Positions 34,538-44,560 of a stretch of 58,764 bases of DNA are shown here, one piece after another (within the stretch, counting starts at the first letter, position 1; each line of letters opens with the position of its first letter). The DNA is taken from the NCBI RefSeq assembly GCF_000732615.1, contig NZ_JPGL01000067.1, positions 1-58,764 of the forward strand, read 5' to 3'. Made by a program: the position numbers and the translations under genes. The stretch comes from Burkholderia paludis (GTDB taxonomy: Bacteria > Pseudomonadota > Gammaproteobacteria > Burkholderiales > Burkholderiaceae). Below the pieces are notes generated by a model. The model had not been told where the DNA came from. It worked only from the letters and a program-made list of their open reading frames with translations, and searched no databases.

Positions 34538-35671
34538 TCAATCCGGACCGTTTCCTGCGACGGAATCTTCTTCCCATTGCGCCAGAAGCTCGGCGGGGAT
34601 GGCCTTGACGACTTCCGCGTAGCGTTTGCCAACGAACTGTTCGGCGCGTTTCAGCAATACCGGGATCGGGCTGCTGGGCTCATGCATCTCGAACCATTGT
34701 CGTGCCGCACGAATCAGTGCCAGCGCCTCCTGTCGGTCGTCGGGCGGGTCATCGGTGCGCGACGCTGCACCCGACGGCCGGTCGGCATCGATGTATTCGT
34801 CGTTGTACTGATCGGGAAAGGCGTCGGTCGTATGCGCGTCATCCATCGTGCGCCGATCGTGACCGTCGGCGTCAGGCTCCGATGCGGTATCCCGTACCGA
34901 TTCGATGCGCTGCTCGCCCTGCTGCAGGAGTTGAAGAACGCGCATCAAGGACGAGAAGTCGGGCAGATACGCATCCAGAAACTCAGTGCACCACCTGTCG
35001 ATGGCGGCGAGATTCGACATGGTCTCGTCGAAAGCTTTCATCGTTGCCGGCTGTTGCAGGCGCAGATCCTGCAACTGCTGAATGACCGAATCGGGTGCGA
35101 GGGCGTCGGCCGGGCGCGGATGCGCGAAAGCGCGTTCGACGTCGCGCACCTGCAGCCGAGTGGCGGTCGACTTCACCAGCACGATCTCCCGTACGTCGGC
35201 CAGGAGTCCATCGGGGTCGGCGAGCCCCTGCAACGCATTCATCCGCATGTCCAGCACGGCCTCGCGATCGTCTTCGACGCCCGCCTGCGGATGGATCTGG
35301 TCGGGAAACGTCTGCAGCCATGCGGCCAGAAGCCCGGTTCCTTCGGCAAGACCTGCTGCGCCGCCCAGCCGTGCGCGGCAACGCGTATGGATGACGGCGA
35401 CACGCATATCCTTCGTGCGCAGCATGAGCCGCCGGCAATCCCGCTCGATCTCGCTCCAGTTCAGCGGGTCGGCTCCGCCGACGAAATTCCCGTATTGCAC
35501 ATCCTGCTTGGGTGCGGCGCTCGCGAACAGCACCACGAAATCGTGGTCGTATTCGAGATCCGGGCCGCAGGGCGCAGCGTCGCTCACGGGCGCGAGCCAG
35601 TCGAGGTGCGGCTTGCCTGCTGCGGGTGTCTGGCCGGGCTGTTTCGGTGCGGCGGATGGCTTCTTGCTCAT
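34538..35671 (-). CDS. tssA: T6SS protein TssA (ImpA-type)
   Basis: This 377-residue protein has the ImpA N-terminal domain (CGPDLEYDHDFVVLF near residue 36; ADPLNWSEIERDCRRLM) and a C-terminal stretch RQWFEMHEPSSPIPVLLKRA, as in TssA proteins. TssA docks at the baseplate and guides sheath polymerisation. The ATG at 35671 (MSKKPS) is chosen because the longer frame overlaps tssG. It is the last gene of the leftward T6SS operon, 7 bp after tssG. Confidence 0.88.
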   Translation of the reverse strand: MSKKPSAAPKQPGQTPAAGKPHLDWLAPVSDAAPCGPDLEYDHDFVVLFASAAPKQDVQYGNFVGGADPLNWSEIERDCRRLMLRTKDMRVAVIHTRCRARLGGAAGLAEGTGLLAAWLQTFPDQIHPQAGVEDDREAVLDMRMNALQGLADPDGLLADVREIVLVKSTATRLQVRDVERAFAHPRPADALAPDSVIQQLQDLRLQQPATMKAFDETMSNLAAIDRWCTEFLDAYLPDFSSLMRVLQLLQQGEQRIESVRDTASEPDADGHDRRTMDDAHTTDAFPDQYNDEYIDADRPSGAASRTDDPPDDRQEALALIRAARQWFEMHEPSSPIPVLLKRAEQFVGKRYAEVVKAIPAELLAQWEEDSVAGNGPD

Positions 35672-35678
35672 GGTCTTT

Positions 35679-36740
35679 TCAGGAATGCGTGGCGCGACGA
35701 TCGAAGTGGCGTACATAGCGCTCGGGCTCGAAGCGCATGCCGGTAATCGGCTTGTGTGGAGACGGACGGCCCAGCCACCCGGACCAGCCCATGCGTTGCT
35801 GTCCGCCCATGACTGCTGCGGGCGCGCTTTCGGGTTTGATGCGCAGCTCGAGCTCCCATTCCAGCTCGTAGCCGACAAACGCTCGTACCCATTCGACGAG
35901 CCGTGGCAGATCCTCGCCCTGTGGCGTAAAGCGCAGATAGGCGTCGAGATCCACCGGTCCGATCACGATGCGAAACCGATGCTGGCGATCCGGCGCGACG
36001 CGGCCGAGCATCGCACCTTGCCCCATCGTTGCGGCCGCTCCAGGGCGCCCCATGCGGCCGCGATCGGCAGGATCGATTTCAATCCAGTGAAATACGTTTT
36101 CTTCGATGGCGACCGGCACGTTGAAGTAACGTTCGAGCGTGGCACGCAAGCCGTCCGGATTACGCGATTCGCGCACGAGGTGCGCCGATGCCGCCAGACG
36201 CGCATGTGAAGGAAGGGGGCGCTGGCCAATCTCGTCGACATCCTGTCCGGTGAGGCTGGCAACGTAGAACGAGAACCGCTCTTCATTCGTCCGGTCGAGG
36301 CCGGCGGCCGACTGGGCCGAGGCCCATGCGCGATAGAACAGCGTAAAAAAGCGATGGTGGAAGATGTCGAAGAAATCCACTGTCGTCACGTCGCGCCGGC
36401 TATCCTCACGATCCTTCGCCATCTCGGTGACGTGAATCGGCAGCGGACCGTTGGGACCGAGCATTCCAAGGCCGAACAGGCGCACCTTCAGTCGCCCCTC
36501 GGCTTCCTGTACGCTCGCGAGCTCGCGCGGCGCAAAGGCAAGGCTTGGCTGCTGCCCGAGCCGAAACGGTTCGGCGCGCGGCCGGCGAGCGGTGCCGATC
36601 GGGTCGATCGCCGGGTTCGCGCCGATGCGTCGCAACAGCGACAGAAAGCCAAACCGCCACGGTTCGGCCTGCAACCGCTCAAGCAGTTCAGGCGAAAGCG
36701 TGCTGTCGCGCAACAGGGCCGGTAGCGTCGCGCGCTTCAT
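35679..36740 (-). CDS. tssG: T6SS baseplate protein TssG
   Basis: This 353-residue protein has the VasB/ImpH pattern: LQAEPWRFGFLSLLRRIGAN near residue 25, RFFTLFYRAW, and a C-terminal YELEWELELRI. TssG is a wedge component of the T6SS baseplate with TssE, TssF and TssK. The ATG at 36740 shares a base with the stop of tssF (TGATG), so translation is coupled; the longer frame to 36926 is rejected. Confidence 0.9.
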   Translation of the reverse strand: MKRATLPALLRDSTLSPELLERLQAEPWRFGFLSLLRRIGANPAIDPIGTARRPRAEPFRLGQQPSLAFAPRELASVQEAEGRLKVRLFGLGMLGPNGPLPIHVTEMAKDREDSRRDVTTVDFFDIFHHRFFTLFYRAWASAQSAAGLDRTNEERFSFYVASLTGQDVDEIGQRPLPSHARLAASAHLVRESRNPDGLRATLERYFNVPVAIEENVFHWIEIDPADRGRMGRPGAAATMGQGAMLGRVAPDRQHRFRIVIGPVDLDAYLRFTPQGEDLPRLVEWVRAFVGYELEWELELRIKPESAPAAVMGGQQRMGWSGWLGRPSPHKPITGMRFEPERYVRHFDRRATHS

Positions 36741-38629
36741 CACAGCACTCCGCGCGTGCCGGTGCGCACGGGCCAGCGGGCAATCCGGCCACGCTGCATC
36801 GAATGCAACTCGGTTTGAGTAAAGCTGTTGATCGAGACGTGCCGCGCGAGCCAATGCTCGAGGATGACGCCGAAGAGATAAGGGCTCACGCCGGAAAAGC
36901 CGGTTTCGTCGACCGTCAGCGCACACTCGATGCCGCGCCCAAACGTCATTGGCCCCGTTCCCGGCAGCTTGCGCGTCACGGGGCGCGTTTTGACGCCGAC
37001 GAGGCTTTCCACTTGCCGGCCTTGCCCGGAGTCACCGTCGGCCAGGTACAGGCGAAGCAGGTCGCGCAATCCTTGACCGCCTTCACGATGATCGAGCTCG
37101 TCGAGCGGCAGGTAGTTGAAATTGAGCTGGCGGATCAGGCGCCACGCCATTTCACGCTCGGCGTACGGCGGCAGCGGAGGGCTCGGCGACCGGATGAGGC
37201 CGATGCTCTCGACCGGAGCCGATTCGGCCGTCTCCAGATCGTGCACGCCGTCGCGCGGCACGAGCGTGGCGAGATCCCGGTTCGTCAGCAGGGCATCGAC
37301 GGACAGAAAGCGGATGTTCTCGTTGTACGGTGCCTCGTTCTGATCGACGAGCGACAGAAAGGCCTCGGTTCCGACGTACGGCGTGCGCGTGCCGTAGCGG
37401 CGTGCCGAATCGGACACGAGCCGTCGTTCGCGTCGCATCGAGAAGTAGCGTCCGTGATTGCCTTCGTCGTTGTTCAGTGTCTGGTAGAGCGGGCGGAACT
37501 CGAGCTCCGCGGACGTCGCAGCCGCACGGCCGTATACATTCTCGACGGCGAACACCTCGTAATCGAGGGGGGCGAGCCGCGCCGGCACGAGATGGAACTC
37601 GGTTTCGCGCGGCGAGATCTCGATCCGGTCGGTGTGCTTGCTGAACAGATTGATGACCGGCGTGCAGAACAGGGCGAAGCGGGATGCGTCGACGAGGTTG
37701 CCCAGCTCGGCGGGCGAGCGATCGAGCAGCACGACGATTTCCACCTCGCGTCCGCCCACTCTCGAGAAGCCTTCGGCCAGACCGTTCAGGGCGAAGAACC
37801 AGAACCTTGCCGGACACGCGAAATACTCGTGCAAAAGGTTGTGCCCGTGAAACTTTGCCCATGTCAGGGGCAGCAGGTTCTGATCGGTGCGCAAGCCTTC
37901 GTGATCCACCGCATTGCCGGTGACTGCGACGGGCGGGCGACCGGGGGCGCCGAACTCGCCGGGCGCGCCGATCACGGAAGCGATTGCGCCGGCATGCAGC
38001 AACTCGAACAGATGGGAAGCGACCTGCTCGTCGCCCGCCAGATACACGGGAAGCCGGTCGAGTCCCTTCAGATCGGCGATCCGCATGTCGCCGGTCGTGG
38101 CCAGCCGCAGCCGCAACGCGCCGCGTACCTGGGTGTCGGGCGGGACGTATCGGGAGAGCCCCGGAATATCCGGCGGAATGCCGGTCAGGCGCGCTTCGGT
38201 AATCGTGAGCGGCCACAACGTCACGTCCTGTCCGCTCGTGAACTGACATGCGGTCCTTTCCCCTTCGGGAATGCGGGCGGTGAACGATGTTCCGCGCGCG
38301 ATGCGGTACCCCCCGACGAGGTTGCCTTCGGTCCGGCCGGGATACAGCCGGGCGACTGCAATCGATGGCGTCGGCGCAACGTAGTTCGGATAGATCACCT
38401 CGAGCAGCCGCTCGGTAAACCGCGGAAACTCGGCGTCGAGCTTGATCTGCATGCGTGCCGCCATGAAGCTGAACGACTCGATCAGCCGCTCGACATACGG
38501 ATCGGCTACCTCGCCGGCCTGCATGCCCAGGCGCCGCGCGATCTTGGGGTGTGCATGCGCGAATTCGGCAGCCAGCTCGCGCATGTAGATGAGTTCCTGG
38601 TTGTAGTAGTCGAGCAGTCGCGGGTCCAT
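36740..38629 (-). CDS. tssF: T6SS baseplate protein TssF
   Basis: This 629-residue protein begins MDPRLLDYYNQELIYMREL, the typical N-terminus of TssF/VasA/ImpG. It continues with FAHAHPKIARRLG, DPYVERLIESFSFMAAR and ERLLEVIYPNY. Its length fits the family. TssF forms the baseplate wedge with TssG. It is 38 bp downstream of tssE. Confidence 0.93.
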   Translation of the reverse strand: MDPRLLDYYNQELIYMRELAAEFAHAHPKIARRLGMQAGEVADPYVERLIESFSFMAARMQIKLDAEFPRFTERLLEVIYPNYVAPTPSIAVARLYPGRTEGNLVGGYRIARGTSFTARIPEGERTACQFTSGQDVTLWPLTITEARLTGIPPDIPGLSRYVPPDTQVRGALRLRLATTGDMRIADLKGLDRLPVYLAGDEQVASHLFELLHAGAIASVIGAPGEFGAPGRPPVAVTGNAVDHEGLRTDQNLLPLTWAKFHGHNLLHEYFACPARFWFFALNGLAEGFSRVGGREVEIVVLLDRSPAELGNLVDASRFALFCTPVINLFSKHTDRIEISPRETEFHLVPARLAPLDYEVFAVENVYGRAAATSAELEFRPLYQTLNNDEGNHGRYFSMRRERRLVSDSARRYGTRTPYVGTEAFLSLVDQNEAPYNENIRFLSVDALLTNRDLATLVPRDGVHDLETAESAPVESIGLIRSPSPPLPPYAEREMAWRLIRQLNFNYLPLDELDHREGGQGLRDLLRLYLADGDSGQGRQVESLVGVKTRPVTRKLPGTGPMTFGRGIECALTVDETGFSGVSPYLFGVILEHWLARHVSINSFTQTELHSMQRGRIARWPVRTGTRGVL

Positions 38630-38667
38630 CGGTGTGGTCTCGTTGTTGTCGTTGGGTCGCGCGGTGG

Positions 38668-39225
38668 CTAGCTGGTGCGCATGCCGGTGATGCGGATCTC
38701 GCTCGTTTCGAGATCCAGCGAGCTTTGCACCATGAATTCGAGCGGATACGGATCCATGTGAATCAGGCCGCGAACTTCGAATGCGAGGACGTTGTGGTGA
38801 TCGCCCGCGGCGTCATGACTCGGGCGGGGGGACACGACGAGCGAATCGGGAAGCAGTCGAGGTTCGAAATCGGTAATGGCCTGCCGAACCATCTGCTCGA
38901 CATCGTTCCACTGCCGCGAGGCGATAAATGCTCCCGCTAGCGGCGGCACCCCGAAGTTGACGGTCGATGCCGCGGCGTGTGGATGGCGCGTGCGATCGAT
39001 CTGGTCCTCGATGCTCGTGGTATTGAGCAAATAGGCAAGGTCGCGTTGCACGATGTCGCGCATTTGTTTGCGCGTAACCGTATATTCCTCGGGAGCTTCG
39101 GTCTGCCGATGCGGTGCATCGTCGCGAAGCCGGTCGAGCAAGGTCGGCATCAGGTGCGTATTCGCTCGTCGAGGCGTACGAACCGCGAGCCCGTCCACTG
39201 GCGAGCGTTTCTTGCGTTCAGTCAT
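38668..39225 (-). CDS. tssE: T6SS baseplate protein TssE (gp25-like)
   Basis: This 185-residue protein shows the gp25/lysozyme-like pattern of TssE: LLDRLRDD, VQRDLAYLLNTT, VNFGVPPLAG, AITDFEPRLLPDSL and a C-terminal beta hairpin. TssE links the baseplate to the sheath. The ATG at 39225 overlaps the end of tagJ by 8 bp, consistent with coupling; the longer upstream frame lies within tagJ in another frame. Confidence 0.9.
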   Translation of the reverse strand: MTERKKRSPVDGLAVRTPRRANTHLMPTLLDRLRDDAPHRQTEAPEEYTVTRKQMRDIVQRDLAYLLNTTSIEDQIDRTRHPHAAASTVNFGVPPLAGAFIASRQWNDVEQMVRQAITDFEPRLLPDSLVVSPRPSHDAAGDHHNVLAFEVRGLIHMDPYPLEFMVQSSLDLETSEIRITGMRTS

Positions 39226-40069
39226 CGACTTGCTCGCCGAGGGAGACGGCGCCGGCGACACGCGTGCCGAACTCCGCGTTTGCCAGTTCGAACAGGCCGA
39301 AATCGCCCTGATCCGTCGCCCAGGTCTTTTGTCCGAGTGCGGTGATGCCGGTGCGCCCGTTTTCCCGCCAGACGGTGGTGTGCCCGAGGCGCATGGCATC
39401 GTCACCTGCCTCGGAATTCGGATACCGAGCCGGCATGAAGCCGTGAACGATCGCGCCGTCGACGAGGGTGAGGGTGCAGGGCGCCCAGACCAGGTCGATC
39501 GGCTTCGTCGGCGGCGATACGCGCCACGCCGCCAGATCGGCGAACGGCACCCATCGGTAGTGTCCGGCCGTGATGACCTCGCAGACCGGTCCGAAACGGG
39601 AATCGCTGTCGACGATCCAGGTTGCTTTTCCTTCAGGAATCCGAATTGGACGGCTCGGTGCGACGTCGAATACGGTCTCCCGCGCGTCATCCGCCTGCTC
39701 GGTCTGGCCGTTCGCCGCAAAGCGCAGGGCGTCGAGCAGACCATCGACCCAGGCTGGAGGCTCCAGTACGAAGCCCGGACGTTCGTGTCCTTCGACCACT
39801 TGCCGACGCCAGCGTTCGGCCCGGATCAGGTCGCGATATACCTGAGCCGTTGCCGCCTGATCCGGTTCGAGCCTTGCCCACGTCTGCAACTGTTGAATCG
39901 CCCGTGTCCATTCACCGGTGACACACATGAGCTGGAACAGCGCCCAACGATGGGCGGCCGTGGTCGGCTGCGCCCGCAGGCGGGCCGAGACGCGCTCGAT
40001 CTGTTCGGCGAGCGAAGCCTCACTCAGGCGAAGGGTGAGGGGAGTGTCGGGGGCTGTGAGCCGGGTCAT
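39218..40069 (-). CDS. tagJ: T6SS accessory protein TagJ (ImpE family)
   Basis: This 283-residue protein has an N-terminal helical TPR-like part (AHRWALFQLMCVTGEWTRA) and the ImpE C-terminal segment RWVPFADLAAW and HGFMPARYPNSE. TagJ proteins bind sheath protein TssB and modulate ClpV-driven recycling. It overlaps tagK by 4 nt and tssE by 8 nt. Confidence 0.85.
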   Translation of the reverse strand: MTRLTAPDTPLTLRLSEASLAEQIERVSARLRAQPTTAAHRWALFQLMCVTGEWTRAIQQLQTWARLEPDQAATAQVYRDLIRAERWRRQVVEGHERPGFVLEPPAWVDGLLDALRFAANGQTEQADDARETVFDVAPSRPIRIPEGKATWIVDSDSRFGPVCEVITAGHYRWVPFADLAAWRVSPPTKPIDLVWAPCTLTLVDGAIVHGFMPARYPNSEAGDDAMRLGHTTVWRENGRTGITALGQKTWATDQGDFGLFELANAEFGTRVAGAVSLGEQVDD

Positions 40070-40728
40070 CCTTCGTCCTTCTGCGAGGGGGCGGAGAGCG
40101 GACTGTCCACGGTCAGCGCGTGGTGTTCGCGCCGCGTGAGCGCGGGCGGTAGCGCCGGACCGCGTCGAGCCGCTGCGGCTTGAAATTCGGGTGGCGCGAA
40201 CAATCGCAACACCTCCGGAATAGGGACGATGTCGAATGCGGGTTCGGCGTGCCCGTCCAGTTGTTCGAACTCGTCGTTGAGCGTGCGATCGCCGAACAAC
40301 AGGGCTTCGATCGAATCGGATTCGCCGCCGCTACCGGACGTGTGGCGGGGAGCAGACGAATCCGGCCTGGCGACAGGCGCCTCGGTTTCCTCTGCCGCCG
40401 GCGCCCACTCCGGACTGATCGCTGCGTTGGGATCGTTCAGGGTGCGCCAGTATTGCGCGTGCAGCGTGTCGATCAGCGCATCGGCGCTCGCAGGTGCAGT
40501 GTGGGGGGCATGGCCCGATGGGCTCACATGTGCCGAGGTGCTGTCCCGGAATCCGATTCCCAACTGTTCGAGCACGTCCCCGTCACCATGAGGAAGATCT
40601 CCCATCTCGCTCGCCACAAGGTCGAAGTCTGCCTGGTCGGAAGTGTGCAGCGCGTGCGCATTGCCGAGTAAAGGCTCGGTGTGCAAGGGCGCCGGTTGAC
40701 GGCGCCACCGGAAGCGTAGAGAGCGCAT
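40066..40728 (-). CDS. tagK: T6SS-associated protein TagK
   Basis: This protein of about 220 residues has a low-complexity middle rich in Ala, Ser and Pro and a conserved C-terminal part IPEVLRLFAPPEF, then PALPPALTRREHHALT, which I recognise from TagK proteins of Burkholderia T6SS loci. Its function is not known to me. The start is uncertain: ATG at 40728 or TTG at 40746. It is the first gene of the leftward operon, facing clpV across about 550 bp. Confidence 0.65.
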   Translation of the reverse strand: MRSLRFRWRRQPAPLHTEPLLGNAHALHTSDQADFDLVASEMGDLPHGDGDVLEQLGIGFRDSTSAHVSPSGHAPHTAPASADALIDTLHAQYWRTLNDPNAAISPEWAPAAEETEAPVARPDSSAPRHTSGSGGESDSIEALLFGDRTLNDEFEQLDGHAEPAFDIVPIPEVLRLFAPPEFQAAAARRGPALPPALTRREHHALTVDSPLSAPSQKDEG

Positions 40729-41275
40729 CTGGGAGTCCGATGACAAGAAGTTCGCATTTTAAACATGAGTGCTGGCGTCTCGTCCATCTTGATATTGATA
40801 ATCCGCGCGGTGAATTCGTGGGTGGGGTATTTTTGAGATTAGCGCCTAAGTGTAAAAAACAGTTAAATGAAAGATCGGATTCGTTGAAAATCAAGAAGTA
40901 ATCGAGGTTATGGTGAGGGATTGCCTGTATACGTTCTAATTTTATTTAGAGATAACAATGGCTTACGGTATGTGTTGTCGGTGTGATGTACCTTCCGATA
41001 ACGTGGTCCGGCAGATGGATTGCTGCCGGGAAAGCGTGGAGATTCGGTGCATTGATCGTGATTCGTTCTCGCTGTTATTGACATGAATAATGCGTTGACG
41101 GCCTTCCTGTTTCATGTTGATAATGCGAAGCTCGTGCGGTTCGGGTGGTTTGAATTGCATCGGTGAGAGAGCGATATATTGAGAACTTTCGGCTCCATCA
41201 GGTCAGGTTTTTGAGTTAGTAATCCTGACAGGAGTGACAGGTGTTCTGGCCGTCGTAGTAAAAATAAAGACCAAC
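40729..41275. other. AT-rich divergent promoter region between tagK and clpV
   Basis: These 547 bp are visibly more AT-rich than the neighbouring genes and hold no credible gene. They contain the promoter candidate at 41095-41124 and a perfect hairpin, CCGGCAG (41008-41014) with CTGCCGG (41023-41029). Low GC content could attract H-NS-type silencing proteins; that is inference. Confidence 0.55.
41095..41124 (+). promoter_or_regulatory. Candidate sigma-70 promoter for the clpV operon
   Basis: TTGACG (41095-41100) and GATAAT (41119-41124) are separated by 18 bp. Another TTGACA lies at 41078. Transcription would start about 145 bp before clpV. Confidence 0.4.
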
Positions 41276-43957
41276 ATGACGATTTCACGTCAAGCACTAT
41301 TCGGTAAGCTCGGGGTCCAGCTTTACCGTGGCATTGAATCCGCAACGAACTTCTGCAAGTTGCGCGGGAACCCGTTTGTTGAACTCGTCCACTGGCTGCA
41401 TCAGTTGCTGCAGCAGCCGGATGGTGATTTTCAACGAATCGTGCGCCATGCCGGCATTGATCGGGATGCGCTCGAGCGCGACCTGGCGCGCGCGCTGGCC
41501 GCGTTGCCCGCCGGCGCAAGCTCGATCAGCGATTTTTCATGGCATATCGAATCGGCGATCGAGCGCGCCTGGGTGCTCGCGACGCTCGAATACGGCGACC
41601 GCTGCGTGCGCGGTGCGTGGCTGATCGGGGCGCTCGTGTCCACCCCCGACCTGCGGCGGGTGCTGCTTTCCATTTCTCCTGCCTTCGGCAAGATTCCGGT
41701 CGATGGTCTCGACGACGTGCTGCCGGCCTGGATCGCGGGCTCGCCGGAGGCTGCCGACGCTCCTTACGACAACACCGGGTTGTTGCCCGCCACGCCGGGC
41801 GAGGCGTCCGGCGCGATGCAGCACGGGCAAAAGAGCGGCTCGCTTGAACAGTACTGCACGGATCTGACGGCGCACGCCGGGGCCGGCGAGATCGACCCGG
41901 TCATCGGCCGCGAGCTCGAGATTCGCACGATGATCGATGTGCTGTTGCGTCGCCGGCAGAACAATCCGCTGCTGACCGGTGAGGCGGGCGTTGGCAAGAC
42001 AGCCGTGGTGGAAGGCCTTGCGCGCGCCATCGCATCCGGCAATGTGCCGCCGAAACTGAAAGATGTGCGCCTGCTGAGCCTCGACGTCGGGGCCCTGCTT
42101 GCCGGTGCCAGCATGAAAGGCGAGTTCGAAGCCCGTCTGAAGGGGCTGCTCGAAGCGGCCGCCAGATCGCCCGTGCCCGTGATTCTCTTTATCGACGAGA
42201 TACACACGTTGATCGGCGCGGGTGGCCAGGCGGGCACGGGTGACGCCGCGAACCTGCTGAAGCCGGCGCTGGCGCGCGGGACGATTCGCACCATTGGCGC
42301 GACCACATGGGCCGAGTACAAGCGGCATATCGAGAAGGATCCCGCATTGACCCGGCGCTTTCAGGTGCTGCAGGTCGCGGAGCCGTCCGAAGCCGCGGCC
42401 ATCGACATGGTCCGGGGGCTCGTGCAAACGTTTTCGACGCATCACGGTGTCGTGGTGCGTGATGAAGCAATCCGCGGCGCGGTGACGTTGTCGCATCGCT
42501 ATATTCCGGCACGCCAGTTGCCGGACAAGGCGATCAGCCTGCTCGATACCGCCTGCGCCCGGGTGGCGCTGTCGCAACATGCGACCCCGCGCGAACTCGA
42601 CGACGTGCGTCAGCGTCTCGCAGCCGCGCGTGCGGAAGAAACGCTGCTCGTACGGGAGGCGCGTATCGGCCTGGAGGCGGACAAGGCACTGGCCGACGTG
42701 CGCGCACGCATCGACACGCTGGTGACGGAAGCGGCTGCGGTTGAAGCCCGTTGGCGCGACGAGGCTGCGGCTGCGCAGGCGCTGCTTGCCGCGCGTGAAG
42801 CCGTGGAGGGAGAGGTCGAAACCGGGCGACCGACGCTCGGCGCGCTGCGCGAACTCGAACGCGCGCTGGCAACCCTCCAGGGCGATACGCCGCTCGTGTT
42901 TCCGGAGGTGGGCGAGGCGATCGTCGCGGAGATCGTGTCGGACTGGACAGGCATTCCCGTCGGCCGCATGGTCACCGACGAGATCGCGGCCGTGCGCCGG
43001 CTGCCTGAAACGCTGGAGGCGCGCGTGATCGGGCAGACGGATGCGCTTCGTCTGATCGGCGAGCGCGTGCAGACCGCACGAGCCGGCTTGACCGACCCGA
43101 AGAAACCGCTCGGCGTGTTCCTGCTGGCAGGACCGTCGGGCGTTGGCAAGACTGAAACCGCACTGGCGCTGGCCGAGGCGTTGTACGGTGGCGAACAGAA
43201 CCTGATCACGATCAACATGAGCGAGTATCAGGAGGCCCACACCGTGTCGGGTCTGAAAGGGGCGCCGCCCGGATACGTCGGTTACGGTGAAGGCGGGGTG
43301 CTGACCGAGGCCGTGCGCCGACGTCCGTATTCAGTGGTCCTGCTCGATGAGATCGAGAAAGCCCATCGCGACGTACACGAAATGTTCTTCCAGGTGTTCG
43401 ACAAGGGCTACATGGAAGATGGCGACGGCCGTCACATCGATTTTCGCAACACGACGATCCTGCTGACCAGTAACGTCGGCTCCGACCTGAGTGCGAGCCT
43501 GTGTGCCGATCCGGCGCTCGCGCCGGACATGGACGGCTTGCGGGACGCGCTCGTCCCCGAATTGCTCAAAGCCTTTCCCGCCGCCTTTCTCGGGCGGGTG
43601 GCGGTCGTGCCGTACCGGCCGCTTGCCGACGACGGGCTCGCCCGCATCGTTCGCCTGCATCTGGGGCGTGTGGTCGAGCGCATGGCCGACAGTCACGACA
43701 TCACGCTCACGTTCGACGACGCGGTGGTCGACTACATCGTCGGCCGCTGTCTCGTACAGGAAACGGGGGCGCGCGTGCTCATCGGTTTTATCGAGCAACA
43801 CATCCTGCCGCGCCTGTCCGCGCTCTGGCTCGATGCTTTCACTTCAAAGGCCCCGCTGGCGCATATCGAGATCAGCGTCGCCGATTCTTCCGCACCGCCT
43901 GCACAAGCACTGACGTTTGAGGCGATGCCCTTCCATGTCGCCGAGCTGTCGCATTGA
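41276..43957 (+). CDS. clpV: T6SS sheath-disassembly ATPase ClpV (TssH)
   Basis: This 893-residue AAA+ ATPase of the ClpB/ClpV family has an N-domain, Walker A GEAGVGKT (about residues 235-242), Walker B VILFIDEIH, a coiled middle part and a second Walker A GPSGVGKT (about 619-626) with VVLLDEIEKAH. It unfolds the contracted TssB/TssC sheath for reuse. The ATG at 41276 is preferred because MTISRQALFGKL fits the family start, though its ribosome site is weak. First gene of the rightward operon. Confidence 0.93.
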   Translation: MTISRQALFGKLGVQLYRGIESATNFCKLRGNPFVELVHWLHQLLQQPDGDFQRIVRHAGIDRDALERDLARALAALPAGASSISDFSWHIESAIERAWVLATLEYGDRCVRGAWLIGALVSTPDLRRVLLSISPAFGKIPVDGLDDVLPAWIAGSPEAADAPYDNTGLLPATPGEASGAMQHGQKSGSLEQYCTDLTAHAGAGEIDPVIGRELEIRTMIDVLLRRRQNNPLLTGEAGVGKTAVVEGLARAIASGNVPPKLKDVRLLSLDVGALLAGASMKGEFEARLKGLLEAAARSPVPVILFIDEIHTLIGAGGQAGTGDAANLLKPALARGTIRTIGATTWAEYKRHIEKDPALTRRFQVLQVAEPSEAAAIDMVRGLVQTFSTHHGVVVRDEAIRGAVTLSHRYIPARQLPDKAISLLDTACARVALSQHATPRELDDVRQRLAAARAEETLLVREARIGLEADKALADVRARIDTLVTEAAAVEARWRDEAAAAQALLAAREAVEGEVETGRPTLGALRELERALATLQGDTPLVFPEVGEAIVAEIVSDWTGIPVGRMVTDEIAAVRRLPETLEARVIGQTDALRLIGERVQTARAGLTDPKKPLGVFLLAGPSGVGKTETALALAEALYGGEQNLITINMSEYQEAHTVSGLKGAPPGYVGYGEGGVLTEAVRRRPYSVVLLDEIEKAHRDVHEMFFQVFDKGYMEDGDGRHIDFRNTTILLTSNVGSDLSASLCADPALAPDMDGLRDALVPELLKAFPAAFLGRVAVVPYRPLADDGLARIVRLHLGRVVERMADSHDITLTFDDAVVDYIVGRCLVQETGARVLIGFIEQHILPRLSALWLDAFTSKAPLAHIEISVADSSAPPAQALTFEAMPFHVAELSH

Positions 43958-43993
43958 GCTTGGGAGTTCTCTACCACCGTCTGGAGATTGTTC

Positions 43994-44533
43994 ATGTCCG
44001 CTAGCAGTTCGCAGAAATTCATCGCGCGCAATCGTGCGCCGCGTGTGCAGATCGAGTACGACGTCGAGGTTTACGGCTCGGAGAAGAAGGTCGAACTCCC
44101 GTTCGTGATGGGCGTGCTGGCCGATCTGTCCGGCAAGCATCCGGTCGAGCCGCTCCCGGCCGTGACGGATCGACGGTTCCTGGAAATCGACATCGACAAT
44201 TTCGATGAGCGCATGAAGGCGATCCGTCCGCGCATCGCGTTTGCCGTGCCGAACACGCTGACGGGTGAAGGCCAGATGATGGTCGACATGACGTTCGAGA
44301 GCATGGAGGATTTCTCGCCGGCCGCGATCGCCCGCAAGGTCGAACCGCTGCGTCAATTGCTCGAGGCACGTACGCAGCTTGCGAATCTGCAGACGTACAT
44401 GGATGGCAAGTCGGGCGCCGAAGCGCTCGTGACGCAACTGCTGCAAGACCCGGCATTGCTCAAGTCGCTCGCCGCCGCGCCGAAGCCCGAGCGTCACGAT
44501 GGTGACGCGGCCGAGGCAAACGAAGCGAACTGA
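43994..44533 (+). CDS. tssB: T6SS sheath small subunit TssB
   Basis: This 179-residue protein has the VipA/TssB pattern: QKFIARNRAPRVQIEYDV, LPFVMGVLADLSG, FLEIDIDNFDERM and a C-terminal helix RTQLANLQTYMDGKSGAE. It pairs with TssC to form the contractile sheath. The ATG at 43994 has a GGAG 7 nt upstream. It is 27 bp before tssC. Confidence 0.95.
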   Translation: MSASSSQKFIARNRAPRVQIEYDVEVYGSEKKVELPFVMGVLADLSGKHPVEPLPAVTDRRFLEIDIDNFDERMKAIRPRIAFAVPNTLTGEGQMMVDMTFESMEDFSPAAIARKVEPLRQLLEARTQLANLQTYMDGKSGAEALVTQLLQDPALLKSLAAAPKPERHDGDAAEANEAN

Positions 44534-44560
44534 CCGACGAACCGACCGAGGAAGACCACC

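Noticed and set aside
40981..41060. Sigma-54-type promoter upstream of clpV
   Set aside because: A TGG and TGC pair occurs, but the spacing between GG and GC is 15 rather than 10 bases.
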